DNA of 64,000 bases from Liolophura sinensis (GCF_032854445.1 NC_088306.1:19685764-19749763), one strand, 5' to 3'; positions 22,516 to 33,358 are shown, numbered from the stretch's first letter. A program made the numbers and translations. The notes: generated by a model not told the origin, from the sequence alone.

Positions 22516-22995
22516 TCACATGGCTACCTAGCTACCTCACATCACTACCTCGCTACTTCGTTTCGCTTCGACCGGCCCGGATAGCACAGTTGGTAGAGCG
22601 TCCGCTTCGGGACCGGTAGATCCAGGATCAATCCATGATCGAGTCACACCTAAGACTTTGAAAGAGGAAGTAACTTCCTCGCTTGGCGTTCAGCATGCAA
22701 GTATCAGTATAATGGCTCGGGCGGGGCAGCTTACTTGCCTTCGGTAAGTCGTCTCAGTGAAGCAGCACTAAATAAAAGAGCGATGGAAATCCGTCCTGCT
22801 ACAAGGAGGCACGTTACACGTACACGCACCCTAAAGATTCCTTCGTCGTCATATGACTGAACTGATGGACGACTGAAAAATTGTTGAGTACGACGTTAAA
22901 CCCCAAGCACTCACTCACTCGTTTCGCTTCGCTACCTCGTTACTTTGCTTCGCTGCCGCGTTACCTTGCTGCCTCGCCCTGTACTAGGAAGTTCG
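22516..22995. repeat. Cryptic GCTACCTCG simple repeat interrupted by a SINE
   Basis: Loose repeats of GCTACCTCG / GCTTCGCTACCTCG run from 22516 to 22570 and resume at 22921-22995. They are split by the family B SINE at 22571-22920. Confidence 0.7.
22571..22920 (+). repeat. SINE family B, full length, with target-site duplication
   Basis: The tRNA-derived head has A box TAGCACAGTTGGTAGAGCG and B box GATCGAGTCACAC. The body has AGGAAGTAACTTCCTC, GGCTCGGGCGGGGC, GACGACTGAAAAATTG and a TTGAGTACGACGTTAAACCC tail ending in (CACT)n. An 11-bp direct repeat, GTTTCGCTTCG, flanks it exactly (22560-22570 and 22921-22931). This marks a fairly recent retrotransposition event. Confidence 0.92.
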
Positions 22996-23629
22996 AGGTA
23001 GCAAGATAGCGACATGTTTGAAGTCAAAGTACTGTGAAAGATATTTACATGGCAGGTTACTTACAATTTGTCCACCACAAATTCCTTCTCCTCCATAACT
23101 TCGTCAAAAAAGCTTCAGCTGGCAAATCAAAACGGATTGAGGTGGACGAATTTCCCTAAGACATACATGAAGTCATTATGCTTTCTGCAGGTTCAGGACA
23201 ATGCCAGTGGTGTGTCCTCGGTTTTACCCGAATAAAACACAACAGTGGGGGTAAGACGATATACTGGCCTTATATATACTCCGTATGATTTGTGTAGGTA
23301 CCAGGTCGCAAAACATGCGAGGCCCCAGAGGGGTACGCTCAAGCAAAATGTTTACCTTCTTAATCGCGTGGCTCTTTGCTGAACGATTTGGGGATTATAT
23401 GATAGCCCCATTCAGAGTCCATTCACAGGTCATGGGTCAGACAATGGGTTAAAAGCTGGGGCTGTCTCTTTACAAAACTGCGAGGAAGCAAACCTCAACA
23501 GTCATTGAGGCCTACTTTTTGAGGGCATTGTTAAAAAATAGGGTTCGAACCGGAAAGTAAGCAACTACATATAGGCCTGTTACAGATAAAATTATAGAAT
23601 GCATTTACCCAACAAGCACTCTCATAGTG
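22996..23629. other. no gene recognised
   Basis: Mixed-composition sequence; no exon, RNA gene or repeat family recognised. Confidence 0.5.
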
Positions 23630-23768
23630 ATTTATTTGTTTGTTTGATTGGTGTTTTACGCCGTACTCAACAATATTTCATTTCTACGACAGCAGAGAAG
23701 CATGATAGGTGGCAAAAAAACCGGGCAGAGCGTGAGGAAAACCTACCACCATTCGCAGGTTGATGGCC
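23630..23768 (-). repeat. SINE family A, 5'-truncated
   Basis: Tail (TTGATTGGTGTTTTACGCCG) and core up to CATTCGCAGGTTGATGGCC; the head half is missing. Confidence 0.8.
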
Positions 23769-24058
23769 ACTCATGTAATGGTTTCAGCTGTATTTCAACG
23801 GACAAATTGTCTGATGTCTCACCCCCCCCCCCTTCCCCACTTGCTATAATATGGAAGGGTAGCCTCTCTTAGTCAGGCCATGGGCTCAAAAATCGTGATA
23901 TACTGCGGGAGTTGTTTTCCTCTGATCAAAAAAAGCTCTAGCTGATTCGGCGGCGCCTTTCAGCTGGTGATTTGCAAGGGGCTGGCCTAAGAGTGGCGGT
24001 TTCCTCCAGAGTCTGTCCAGTTTCTTCCGAAACTTGGGCGCCCTCGTGTATATATATG

Positions 24059-24245
24059 ATTCATTTATTTATTTGATTGGTGCCAGCGAGCATCCGTACA
24101 TTGCTAACTGACCGGACACACGTAGGCCTACGAACGAAGAGGAAGCTAGCATGAACTGGATTTGAACTCACAGCGATCGCATTCATGAGAGGCTCCTGGA
24201 TCACTGTGATGTGCCATAGCACGCTAACTACTCAGTCATGGAACC
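24059..24245 (-). repeat. SINE family A with internal deletion
   Basis: Tail TTATTTATTTGATTGGTGCC is joined directly to GAGCATCCGTACATTGC and continues through a good B box and head. Confidence 0.75.
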
Positions 24246-24497
24246 TATTAACAAATATATTGAGGATTACTGTATAAATGTGACGGATTGTTATACGAGT
24301 GTCAGGGATAACTGTCTGAGTTGTCACGTATTATTGTAAGAGTGTCATCAATTGCTGTACGAAAGTCAGCGATTGTTGTACACATTATTACAGGATAAAG
24401 AAAAATCTTGTTTTTTTTTTGGGGGGGGGGGGGGTTGCTACTTTGAATATAATAATCACAACGATGAAGTAACTGAAAACAAATATATGCCCATAAT

Positions 24498-24636
24498 ATG
24501 ATTTATCTGATTGGTGTTTTACGCCATACTCAAGAATATTTCACTATTACGACGGCGGCTAGCATTGTCGTGGGAGGAAACCGGGCCGAGCGCGGGGGAA
24601 AACCAAAACCATCCGCGGGTTGCTGGAAGATCTATT
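24498..24636 (-). repeat. SINE family A, 5'-truncated
   Basis: Tail to GGTTGCTGGAAGATC; the head half is missing. Preceded by a T9/G14 homopolymer pair at 24410-24434. Confidence 0.8.
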
Positions 24637-25267
24637 TTCCAAACAGAGTTGTGTCTTTCCGACATACTGGTAATATAGGACACGATTCCTTACCTTTACT
24701 ATTTTCTCCTTTTAAGATTTTTCATAAAATACCCTATCCTATCCATTATTAACCTAACGTTGGTTTAAAGAATGCATTATTTGCGTTGTACGAATTTCAG
24801 TTTCTAAAGGGTCAAAAACTAGATTATAAATATATAGACACGGCCCCCCCCCCCACCCGCACCCCCAAGGTCCCACCCCCATCCTCCAAAACAGCTCCAA
24901 GTCCAATTTTTATCTTTCTAAACCAACCGTCTTGGTTAGACAAACCCCTGGGCCAATATTTATCAAACATATTAATGCTTTAGCCAAACATTCAAACCTC
25001 ATGTGCATCATGACAGAGCCCATGATGCACATTTAAAAAATGTATGCCAGTATCAAGTACACGAGGAATATCCCCAACGTTTACCACCATCAACAATAGC
25101 AACAAGAAACATTGACCTCGCTGCTTATCACAGCTAAAAATAAATCACAGCCGACCAACTGATTGAAAATCATACATGGGAATTGTGAACAAAAGGTCAC
25201 ACGGCGCTCACCACAAAAAGTATGTCCCATAAAATGAACCCAACCGACAAGAGCAAAGAGTGCGGAC

Positions 25268-25380
25268 CTATATTTTTACTTATATAGTAAACTCAACCGC
25301 TAGGGGCGTAAAACACCATAAATAAATACAATCAATGCTTTTGGGATCTGTGGCGTACATATTTGCATGTCACATGACGT

Positions 25381-25412
<32 letters not shown>

Positions 25413-25420
25413 ATACATTT
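25268..25420 (+). repeat. SINE tail remnant and (AAAT)n microsatellite
   Basis: GGGGCGTAAAACACCATAAA at 25303 is a family A tail relic. A pure (ATAA)n run lies at 25384-25415. Confidence 0.55.
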
Positions 25421-25568
25421 GTTGAGCACATCAGTTTCAATGAGTATAATAATGATCCAGTAAAGATCTGTTCACGTGGTGATAATTAAATACACGGTAC
25501 ACCTGTATAAGCTTGTGCTTGGCTGATTGTTTGTTTGCTTTGTTGATTAGACTGACTCACTGACATAC

Positions 25569-25607
<39 letters not shown>

Positions 25608-26255
25608 CACCTGCACTAAACGTACAGCTCCATGCAGTGAATATTTGACACGACTTCTACATAGAATACTTTATGAAAGGATATTACCGTGCTTTGGAGA
25701 GACCGAGTTTGCTAATAATGGAGGCATACTGAACGAACTAACACAGCACTCACCGGAGGCTGAAATCTGTTTGAGATAATTCCATCCTCAGCTTGATATT
25801 TGTCCGTAAGGTATTAAACAAACCTCTATAATTGATTACAGATGAGTATGCTTCTAGATTTTGTCATGAGAAAAATCAACAAAATATAACTGGCAGGCGT
25901 CTTGCACGGAACATCCTCAGGTGGAGCGACGTTTAGTTTCACAATATCTGTCCCAACAAATGATATCGATCAACTCGTGACTATAGAGAAACACTTCACA
26001 ACGGCTCACAGATCTATTCTACGCTGTCAGCTGATATCTAATAGCCATATAGAGCGGCGTTAATAAGGCGGTTGACACTCTCTGTGTACTAAACGACTGT
26101 GCACAAATTTGCCCATGCACACAGATAAGGGTATCAGCGGTACACACATATGTGCACAAGTCACTGTGGACGTGTGGCATGAATTACACAATTTGTGTAC
26201 TGCTGGTACACAAAATTAGGTGGATTTGCATTTTTGCCACAACACTGTGTTCAAC
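25421..26255. other. no gene recognised; (GATT)n at 25569-25607
   Basis: Contains a clean ten-copy GATT run. Nothing else that I can name. Confidence 0.55.
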
Positions 26256-26318
26256 TATAATGTATTTCTTTTAGCGAGTCGCCTATATTCAGCTCTCTGT
26301 AAAATCAGTCATACTCAC
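26256..26318 (+). repeat. Unclassified dispersed repeat, copy 2
   Basis: TTTCTTTTAGCGAGTCGCC, then TATATTCAGCTCTCTGTAAA and ATCAGTCAT; about 90 percent like 16588-16650 by eye. Confidence 0.55.
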
Positions 26319-26529
26319 TACCAAGATTTTCTTTAGCCTGTGACCTGTAACACAAAAGCTCTTCACATGGATATGCTGTAAGTTTATATCATTGCAAGGA
26401 AAATGAATTTCTTAATATTTTTAGCACCCAAAAATACCTCTGCAAACAAGCACATACATTTCGTCGCATAAACACAGGTAACAGAACATGTAGGGTAGAA
26501 CAAGTAGCATAGATATGATAAAGAATTTT

Positions 26530-26666
26530 TGCTTTTTGATTGGTGTTTTACGCCGTACTCAAGAATATTTCACTTATACGACGGCGCCAACATTTTGGTG
26601 GGTGTAAACCGGGCAGAGCCCGGGGGAAACTCACGACCATCCGCAGGTTGCTAGCAGACCTTCATA
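26530..26666 (-). repeat. SINE family A, 5'-truncated
   Basis: Very well preserved tail and core (GTACTCAAGAATATTTCACT, GGGCAGAGCCCGGGGGAAAC); stops after GGTTGCTAGCAGACC. Confidence 0.85.
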
Positions 26667-27146
26667 CATCTATATAGATATACATCTAGTATTGAGACAA
26701 ACATATTTAACACATATAATTATAACAAATAGATAGAAATGCACCCATACAAACATTGAACATAACATAAATTCAGACTTAACGTACATTTATTTGACAG
26801 GCACGTTCGAAAAAAGTCTTCAATTTTGCAAGGTTTTCAGTAATCCGGTTAAAAAAAGTTTTTTTTTTTAATTTTGAGGAGTATATATACATCATTTTGT
26901 AAGCAGCATTACTGTTTCTATACATTTGTTTACCTCCCTCCATCCTGTTATGATATTGACTTTACTGTTTCTATACATTTGCTTTCCTCCCGCCCCGCCC
27001 TCCCAACCACCCTCATCCCCCGTTACGATGTTATCAGCTGCTATGGTATATCATAAGTTTGTATTTTTGTAATTTTGTAAACAGAATTAGTGGAATTAAA
27101 GAAGGTAGAAAAGACCCGCTCCCGATTAATATTTGACCTTCCTAGA

Positions 27147-27205
27147 GTGAGTGCTTGGGGTTTAACGTCGTACTCAACAATTTTTCAGTCATATGACGAC
27201 GAGAC
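27147..27205 (-). repeat. SINE family B tail fragment
   Basis: GAGTGAGTGCTTGGGGTTTA, CGTCGTACTCAACAATTTTT and CATATGACGACGA: the last ~60 bp of family B, truncated against LINE sequence. Confidence 0.8.
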
Positions 27206-29060
27206 CTTCCTAGACAATTCTCCCATTTGGCGCATGAGTTCATTTCTACACTTCCATTATTTAAGATATTATAGAAATCACGACAAGCTTTTGTTTGGTG
27301 CAGCAAAAGTTTAATATATCTAGAAAGCTTCGGCTGGCTTGGCCATGTATCTAGCTGCTGTTGAGCAAGTGCGTTTTCCAGTGTTGTGGGATGCATCTTT
27401 GTAATCTTTCGTAGTTAACACACTCCGTATACTTTATGTTTTTGTTTATGTAATGCGCTGGGAGAAAATCTCTATTTGTATCTGTTATATCCATTATATA
27501 TCTAATTGGGTGATTATACCAGTGTTTTATAAAAGGTTATGAAAAACGGATTATACCATAGAGGTTCATTATATATTTTATTTGCACATTTGGGTTTCAT
27601 TTTTAATTAGATGTTCCGCCATGCCTGGAAGCACTCTTTCCAAAATGTGTTATTAGTATTTGCAAGAGCCGTATACATGTAGAGGATCAGCATTAAATTG
27701 TTTGTTATAGACATCGTTAGCTACCAGACTATGCCATTTTTTCCTCTTCACAAGTAGTTTTCTTATCCATTTACATCCCTCATTTTTGTAATCTAGTACT
27801 AGTGTTCTTGCGTCCCCATTTTTGTAATCTAGTACCAGTGTTCTTGCGTCCCCATTTTTGTAATCTAGTACCAGTTTTCTGAGATTTATGCCGTCATTAC
27901 TGTCATTCCAAATAAATTTAAACATAGCTCTGCTTATATCGTTCATAATTTTTCCTGGTGGGTTTGGTAAAGCTAAAAAAGATGTACCAATTTGGACATT
28001 GTTAAGGATACTTAACTATTGTGACTGCCTAAGACCGTTAGGCAGTCTGTGCAAATCTGATTTTATTTCATCGATTTTTCTGATGTAATTTATTTTCCAA
28101 ATATCCTGAAAATCTGAGCTTACAGAAATAAATACGAAGTATTGTAAATTCGTTGCACCAGTAAAGATATATCTCTCTGCATAACTTTGTTTACGAACCA
28201 CCTCAGAGATCCTATCCAAACTGCTTTTGTTTTGCCAATATTTATTTTTACCTCGAGTGTCGATAAAATAGGTCTAGGCATTCTAATAAGGTTCTAAGGG
28301 ATAATTCTGAACCATTAACGGCTATCTGTGTATCATCAGTGTCATCAGCGTTCTGGCTTATCCTAAATTCAGTATCATTGTAAATTATTCCTCTGATAGA
28401 TTTGTTCTCTCGAATCATTTTTCCGAACATTTCCTCACAAAGTAAGAATAGGTATGGTGAATTTGGATCGCCTTGTCTACTTCCACGCGGCACCTCGAAA
28501 AATTAAGACAAATGCCCGTTTTGAATAATGCAAATGTTTATATCCTTATATAGTGCATTATTCTAATTTTGAGTCATATCACCAAAATTATAAATTTTTA
28601 TGACTTCGTTAATAAAGGCCAAAGAAAATTGAATCAAGGGCCTTTTCAAATTCAATCAATAATAAAAGTCCGGGGTTTTGTTTGTCTTTGGTTTGAAACA
28701 TCAGGGCATATTTAAAACGCAAATATTTTCACATATGTACCTTTCTGGGATAAACCCATTTTGGTGTTAGTGAATCAGTTCGTATAAAGCAGATTTAATT
28801 CTCTATAAAATGCAATTTGAGATAAGTTTGTATTTTGCATTTAAAAGTGATATTGACCTACCATTTTTTAACAGATGATGTGGTGTTTTGGGTTTTGGTA
28901 AACAGGTGATTACACCTTGCCTGAAAGACAATGGTAACTCTCCATTTTGGAGGCTTGAATTAACAATACGAAATAAAAATCTTCCTAATTTTATCCAAAA
29001 TAATTTGTAAAATTCGGCTGAGAACCCATCGGTGCTTGGACATTTACCGTTTTTGTATTT
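27206..29060 (-). pseudogene. LINE (non-LTR retrotransposon) relic: RT and C-terminal region
   Basis: On the minus strand, pieces of one reverse transcriptase appear in order. The fingers (TDGFSAEFYKLFW, LPKPKTPHHLLKN, SISLLNAKYK) lie at about 29055-28760. Motif A is IEFEKALDS near 28640. Motif B is RQGDPNSPYLFLLC at about 28490-28440. A catalytic ADD box near 28350 is duplicated and mutated to NADDTDDT. The C-terminal thumb (FKFIWNDSNDGINLRKLVLD) is at about 27940-27860, with a distal ILNNGSVEMNSCAKWENC part near 27220. Frames change at least six times, so it is dead. The motif style suggests an L1/Tx1-like clade. No endonuclease part was found upstream. Confidence 0.8.
27764..27880 (-). repeat. 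36-bp in-frame triplication inside the LINE
   Basis: Three tandem copies of the 12-codon unit LVLDYKNGDART occur in the LINE thumb region. They are near identical in DNA (CTTGCGTCCCCATTTTTGTA recurs). The duplication is younger than the frameshifts around it. Confidence 0.85.
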
Positions 29061-29220
29061 CTTAAGTTTAATATTCGTTCTAACAATAAACTATTTTGAC
29101 AGTCCATTTAAAAAAAGAATAAAGAACAGCGATTTCAAACATGCCTGTTTTCCGAGTTTGGAGGTTCTCACGATCTTTTGGTGGATTGTATTACCGTATT
29201 GCTGTGAATTTAAGGATTAA

Positions 29221-29974
29221 GTGTATGGTGTAAAATGTAATGCCATAAAAAAATATGTAGGCCCTATGAAAAATAAAACCTTCAAGTTTTTTTTTTCAGA
29301 ACAGAATCAAGTCCGTGCTACGTATATACACCCCCCCCCCAAAAAAAAATGTGGGATGCTTTAAACTTGCCTTATCAGTGTCTGTTTGGAGTGACAGACA
29401 TTGTATACGTTGTTTTGAGACTAGTTGTCCGCCATCTTCCATTAAAAGTTCTTTGCCATCTAAATGATTTGTCTCATTTCGTTTGTGCTACAGTCCCTAC
29501 ATTGCGCCAGACCATAGGAAGGGCAACACTACTGACAAAGCCATATTTGAAATAGTTTACACCCTTTAGCATGAAATAACCTTAATCTCTTGTAGTATAT
29601 GATCTCACGGCGGTGTGAATTTAGAGATGGATGTTAGGATATTAAAGCCATGTAGTCTGTTCCCACAGGCAGTAGTACAGGCTGTGTTACTGCATAAAGT
29701 TTGTTCCAACCGCTTGTTGGAGCAGCCATTACCAAAACAAATTACTCTCCACCTCCATTGCCCAATATGCAACTTGCTGTTGAATAATTATGACGTCACC
29801 CGAGGCAATGAGTTCTTGGTGTCGAAATTTAGCTCATAGAGTTTAATATTATGAATTAGAAAAAGTATTTCAACTGCATTTTCCTTGTAATAAAATAGAC
29901 CTTCGCTATGTCAGTGTGTAGGACTTGGGTTGTTACGTGTCACTGATTCAATGCAAGTTTGGTAGCGAGAATCA
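29221..29974. other. no gene recognised
   Basis: AT-rich with poly-T and C9/A9 runs at 29287-29350. No exon recognised. Confidence 0.5.
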
Positions 29975-30035
29975 ATGATATTACTGACAGCTGAATATAG
30001 GCGACTCTCTAAAAGAAAGAGATTATAATACACGG
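29975..30035 (-). repeat. Unclassified dispersed repeat, copy 3
   Basis: The complement of AGCTGAATATAGGCGACTCT matches the core of the repeats at 16588 and 26256, in the opposite orientation. The flanks have diverged. Confidence 0.45.
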
Positions 30036-30063
30036 TAGTTTTTGGACATTAAAGAGAGTCCTA

Positions 30064-30185
30064 GTTATGTATTTATCTGACAGGTATTTAACGTAGTATT
30101 CAAGAATTTTCACTTATATACGATGGCGGTCAGTTTTATGGAAGATACTGGAGTAAACCACCGAACTAGGACAACTTACTAATGA
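30064..30185 (-). repeat. SINE-related fragment (variant)
   Basis: TTCAAGAATTTTCACTTATA, ACGATGGCGGTCAG, then GAGTAAACCACCGAACT; family A tail on the variant body. Confidence 0.5.
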
Positions 30186-30202
30186 ATTTTCACAAAGTAA
30201 AC

Positions 30203-30331
30203 TAATTTATTTATTTGATATTTGACGCTCTACTCACTTCCACGACGGCGGCCAGCATTGAGGAGCCCACAGCCATCGGGATTTTTCTGACAGAATTTTC
30301 CATACCACCGGGAAAAAAGCCAGCAATGAGC
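30203..30331 (-). repeat. SINE family A, diverged fragment
   Basis: TTTATTTATTTGATATTTGAC, CACGACGGCGGCCAGCATTG and AAGCCAGCAATGAGC, with internal losses. Confidence 0.65.
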
Positions 30332-30467
30332 AATAAATAAACTTATTTCCACGACGTAAATATATTAACTATTTTTACTATCCAGTGAAATGTTTTTAAC
30401 CGCGTGAATGAAACAAATCACATACATCATAGCTCCAGCTAATAGGCTAACACATCTAACATGCTGA

Positions 30468-30560
30468 TGGCGGCCATTTCTGTAGGTGCGCGGAGGAAAC
30501 CAAGGCGCCTGGGGCAAACCACTGAACTTTGGCAAGTTTTTGATTAACTTTCCCACCTGT
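30468..30560 (-). repeat. SINE-related fragment (variant)
   Basis: GATGGCGGCCATTTCTG, GCGCGGAGGAAACC, then GGGGCAAACCACTGAACTTT and CTTTCCCACCTGTG. Confidence 0.4.
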
Positions 30561-30699
30561 GACGTAGACTGCGCATACAATCACACGAGCGTCACTGACC
30601 ATTTATTGGCACCAAGGCCAATAAACAATGTGAGCGGGAGAATTAGCAAATTCTGCCCTATATTGACTGAAACACAAGCCTCCATCGCAGGCTGCTATG

Positions 30700-30871
30700 C
30701 TTTATTTATTTAGTTATTTGACTGGCATTTTACGCCGTTGTGAAGAATATTTCTCCTGGTGGGAAGCAAGCATCATGGTGGGAGGAAAAACTCGCAGATC
30801 CACGATCATCCGCAGATTGCTTACATTCCCACGTACGGTTGAAGAATTGGGCCGCTATAAGCTTGAACTCT
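30700..30871 (-). repeat. SINE family A, head truncated
   Basis: Tail, core (CATCATGGTGGGAGGAAAAA, CCACGATCATCCGCAG) and a B-box remnant GAGTTCAAGC on the complement. Confidence 0.75.
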
Positions 30872-30907
30872 TGCACAATACCTAATCCTAATATATAACA
30901 CCATGTG

Positions 30908-31138
30908 TACATTTATTTTGATTGATATTTTACGTCGTACTGAAGAATATTTCACTCATACGACGGCTGCCAGCATTCTGGTGGGAAGAAACCTGACAGA
31001 GCAAGGGAGAAACCCTCGACCATACGCAGGTGGCTAATAAACCTTCCCACATACGGACAGACAGGAAGCCAACATGAGCTGGACTTGATCCCAAAGCGAC
31101 CGCACTGGTGAGAGAGTAGGTTAACCACCTCGGCTCCC
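30908..31138 (-). repeat. SINE family A, near full length
   Basis: Tail ATTTTGATTGATATTTTACG, full core, B box (complement of GGACTTGATCCC) and a shortened head ending CCTCGGCTCCC. Confidence 0.8.
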
Positions 31139-31544
31139 ACCCTATTCCACTATTCTTTTTTTTTTGTAAACACACATTTAAGTATTACATCACATGTTTT
31201 AGGGGTTGCCTAACTACGTGTATATTAACTTAACTGAATCGAGTCCCACCATTCGTGTTACTTTAGCTTTCAAAGAGGGTTTCTAATACACCTTCTAAAG
31301 TAGTAGGGGGAGTATAGGTTCTGGCACCCCCCACCCCCTTGGTAAATAGAGGCTCCCAGCCCCTATTCCCGGCGAGGTCCAGAAGTTCTAGTATAGGGGA
31401 GTATAGGCTCTGGACCACCCTCCCCTTGGGGCCCTCCCCATAACAAATAGAGGCCCCCACCCCCCACCCCCCCCCCCATCTGGGGTTCTATTAGACATAC
31501 CCATTGCTCAGATATGCTTCTACACCAATTGTGTATACAACAAC

Positions 31545-31823
31545 ATGCCAAAGGGTTACAATAATTGCCGGTGGCTACCCATCGGCTCCACGGAGCTCTG
31601 TGGTAAGAGTTGTCTGGGGGAGTACTGTGGGGTTCACCTAAACCGTCTGCGCAAGGGTCTTGGTACCCTGCCATGTATTAGCTGTGGTCGGGGTGTTAAA
31701 AACCGATTTCGGCTTTGCATGGCCTGCGGATATAATAGGGTCCAGACGCGTGAAAGACAGCGGAGGCTCAAGACTTTCTTGGATGAGTTCAAACGGCTGG
31801 CGGCTATCGAAATTTACAATTAG
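31545..31823 (+). CDS. Small zinc-ribbon protein, left-arm copy
   Basis: A 92-codon frame from ATG, 42 bp upstream of the polymerase start. Cysteines at 8, 19, 23 and 28 with His31, then the pairs C44-x2-C47 and C58-x2-C61, form a likely zinc ribbon. A basic, helical C-terminus follows (RVQTRERQRRLKTFLDEF). The frame is identical in the right arm. I do not recognise a named family. Placement directly before PolB on the same strand suggests a co-expressed DNA-binding or regulatory factor of the element (inference). It is intact in both arms. Confidence 0.6.
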   Translation: MPKGYNNCRWLPIGSTELCGKSCLGEYCGVHLNRLRKGLGTLPCISCGRGVKNRFRLCMACGYNRVQTRERQRRLKTFLDEFKRLAAIEIYN

Positions 31824-31865
31824 AGAGTTGATGTTATTAGTATAATGATGATATAGGCGCGTACA

Positions 31866-32930
31866 ATGAGGCATCATCAAAAAGCGCGAGCACTACGGGA
31901 GGAGTTTGAGACGCTCCTAGGTGTGCGGCCCAAGTACCCACGGTCCCGCAATGCCTTGGAAGAATTGCAGGGGATCCTCGACAGGCATAAAACGGCTGTG
32001 GCTGAGTGGAAGCGGTTGCAAGATATCAAGAACTCCCGAAGTAACGAGGAGTTGAAGCAAGACGTCAAGAACCCCCGCAGTAACGAGGAGTTGAAGCAAG
32101 ACAACAAAAACTTCCTCTGTAACGAGGAGTTGGATGAATTGCTAGGTGGAATACAGGGTGAAAAGAAACTAGAATTCATTAACACCGGCACGGCCATAAG
32201 GAATCTCCTCCGGGTCTGGCAGATGGGCGTACCCGAAGGTGTTTGGACGCACCCAGTAGCCTTCTTAGAAGAAATTCGAGCCAGTATTCGCCAGAAGCTA
32301 GAAGAAGAGATCCTGGCACTCAACGGGGTTAAGTTCCAACTAGGCCTCAGGGTTCAGCTGCGAAAGGCCCACGCCGATGGCAGTGAAGAGTATACCAGCC
32401 CAGTACTCCGCAGCAAACAGGAGGCCCTCCTAGAGGTCGGTGACATTGACGGGGCTCTAGATAAGTTCTTCCCCACCATCCAGGAGGCGCTGGAAAAATG
32501 GACGCAGCGAGGGTCAGGGTGGGCTGTAAATAGCGTGCAAACACTCTGGCTTGACATTGCAAGGTATCAGCCGCTGAGAGGCGGGTCCTACATCCCCCTA
32601 CCTGCAGCCGTGAGTAACAAGAAAGCAGTCATCAACGTGAAGAACAAAGACGACGACTGCCTCCGATGGGCACTCCGGTCTGCCTTATTTCCAGCCGCCA
32701 GAAACCCCCAGGGACCAACAAAGTATCCCACCAATGATGGTCTTGACTTTGGGGGGGATCGACGCCCCCACACCCATCTCTCAGATCCCTAAAGTGGAGG
32801 GGAAGAACGACCTCGCCATCAACGTGTTCGGGTGGGACATGGGCAAGTCCGGCGACACGCCCCGAATCAATTTGCTGCTGATTGAGAAGGCAGGCAAGTT
32901 CCATTATACGTGGATAAAAGACCTTACTAT
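31866..32930 (+). pseudogene. PolB N-terminal region, left-arm copy (frameshifted, truncated)
   Basis: An open frame from ATG runs to about 32758, where an extra G in a G run shifts the frame. Coding similarity continues in the next frame to about 32930 and then ends. The first 100 residues are charged and helical, with three ~14-residue repeats around NEELKQD (32027-32140). Residues ~200-300 hold SVQTLWLDIARYQPLRGGSY, then VINVKNKDDDCLRWALRSAL, a pattern I know from the region before the exonuclease/polymerase domains of PolB proteins in invertebrate Polinton- and adintovirus-like elements. No exonuclease or polymerase motif (DxD, YxDTDS) is present. About 24 bp are missing near 32845 relative to the other copy. 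It cannot encode a polymerase. Confidence 0.6.
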
Positions 32931-32996
32931 AGCGCATTTTTTGCGGATGGTAGCCCCAGTTTCGGCTACCTTTTGTTGCCGTGGGTAGGGATACCC
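32925..32996 (+). promoter_or_regulatory. Double-hairpin module, copy 1
   Basis: A 70-bp module with two stem-loops: CGCA-TTTTT-TGCG, then GGTAGCC-ccagtttc-GGCTACC. The same module recurs inverted at 34023-34096 and 34241-34312. Here it lies between the truncated polymerase (plus) and a convergent minus-strand frame, a position that fits a bidirectional transcript terminator or packaging/processing signal. The function is inferred only from placement and pairing. Confidence 0.55.
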
Positions 32997-33358
32997 CACA
33001 TACACACCCCACATGCACCCCCACAAGCAGCACACATAGGGACACCCAGCATGGCAGTGGATATCCGCGCGACGACGACCTTCGCGGCGCTGTTCTCTCC
33101 AGTCGTGCAAGAGAGGCGCCCACCGTGGGCTACACAGTCTTTGCGGCGCAGATAGCCAAAGACGTAGACGTCGTCGACGAACGTCGGAAGCCCCGGGAGG
33201 GGGCGCAGATGTGTGCGGCCCAGGTTGTCGGCTAGGTAGTCGACCCGGGCGACATCGGGCACAAGATTGCTCTCGTGCGTGTTCTCTAGGAGAAGATGGG
33301 CAGCCACGGCCTTTTCGGACCGCAGGCCCATGGTCTGGAACGTTGCTTGTACTGCCAT
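32966..33358 (-). CDS. Unknown element protein (130 codons)
   Basis: A minus-strand frame starting MAVQATFQTMGLRSEKAVAA and running through DYLADNLGRTHLRPLPGLP and DDVYVFGYLRRKDCVAHGG. Its last ~35 codons (from about 33052 down) run into the inverted arm and the hairpin module, so the true C-terminus has probably been replaced. The first ~100 residues look like a real soluble alpha/beta protein, GC-rich and without low complexity. I do not recognise the family. The frame lies only in the central, single-copy part of the palindrome and on the opposite strand to the left PolB copy. A structural or late protein of the parent element is possible but unproven. Confidence 0.4.
   Translation of the reverse strand: MAVQATFQTMGLRSEKAVAAHLLLENTHESNLVPDVARVDYLADNLGRTHLRPLPGLPTFVDDVYVFGYLRRKDCVAHGGRLSCTTGENSAAKVVVARISTAMLGVPMCAACGGACGVCMWGIPTHGNKR

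Larger units (their letters stand above)
31299..33052 (+). repeat. Left arm of the palindrome
   Basis: Matches the reverse complement of 34173-35811 almost base for base. Differences: the left has about 143 bp (around 32408-32551) that the right lacks. The left lacks about 24 bp near 32845. The left has seven G residues at about 32751-32757 where the right has six. Confidence 0.9.
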
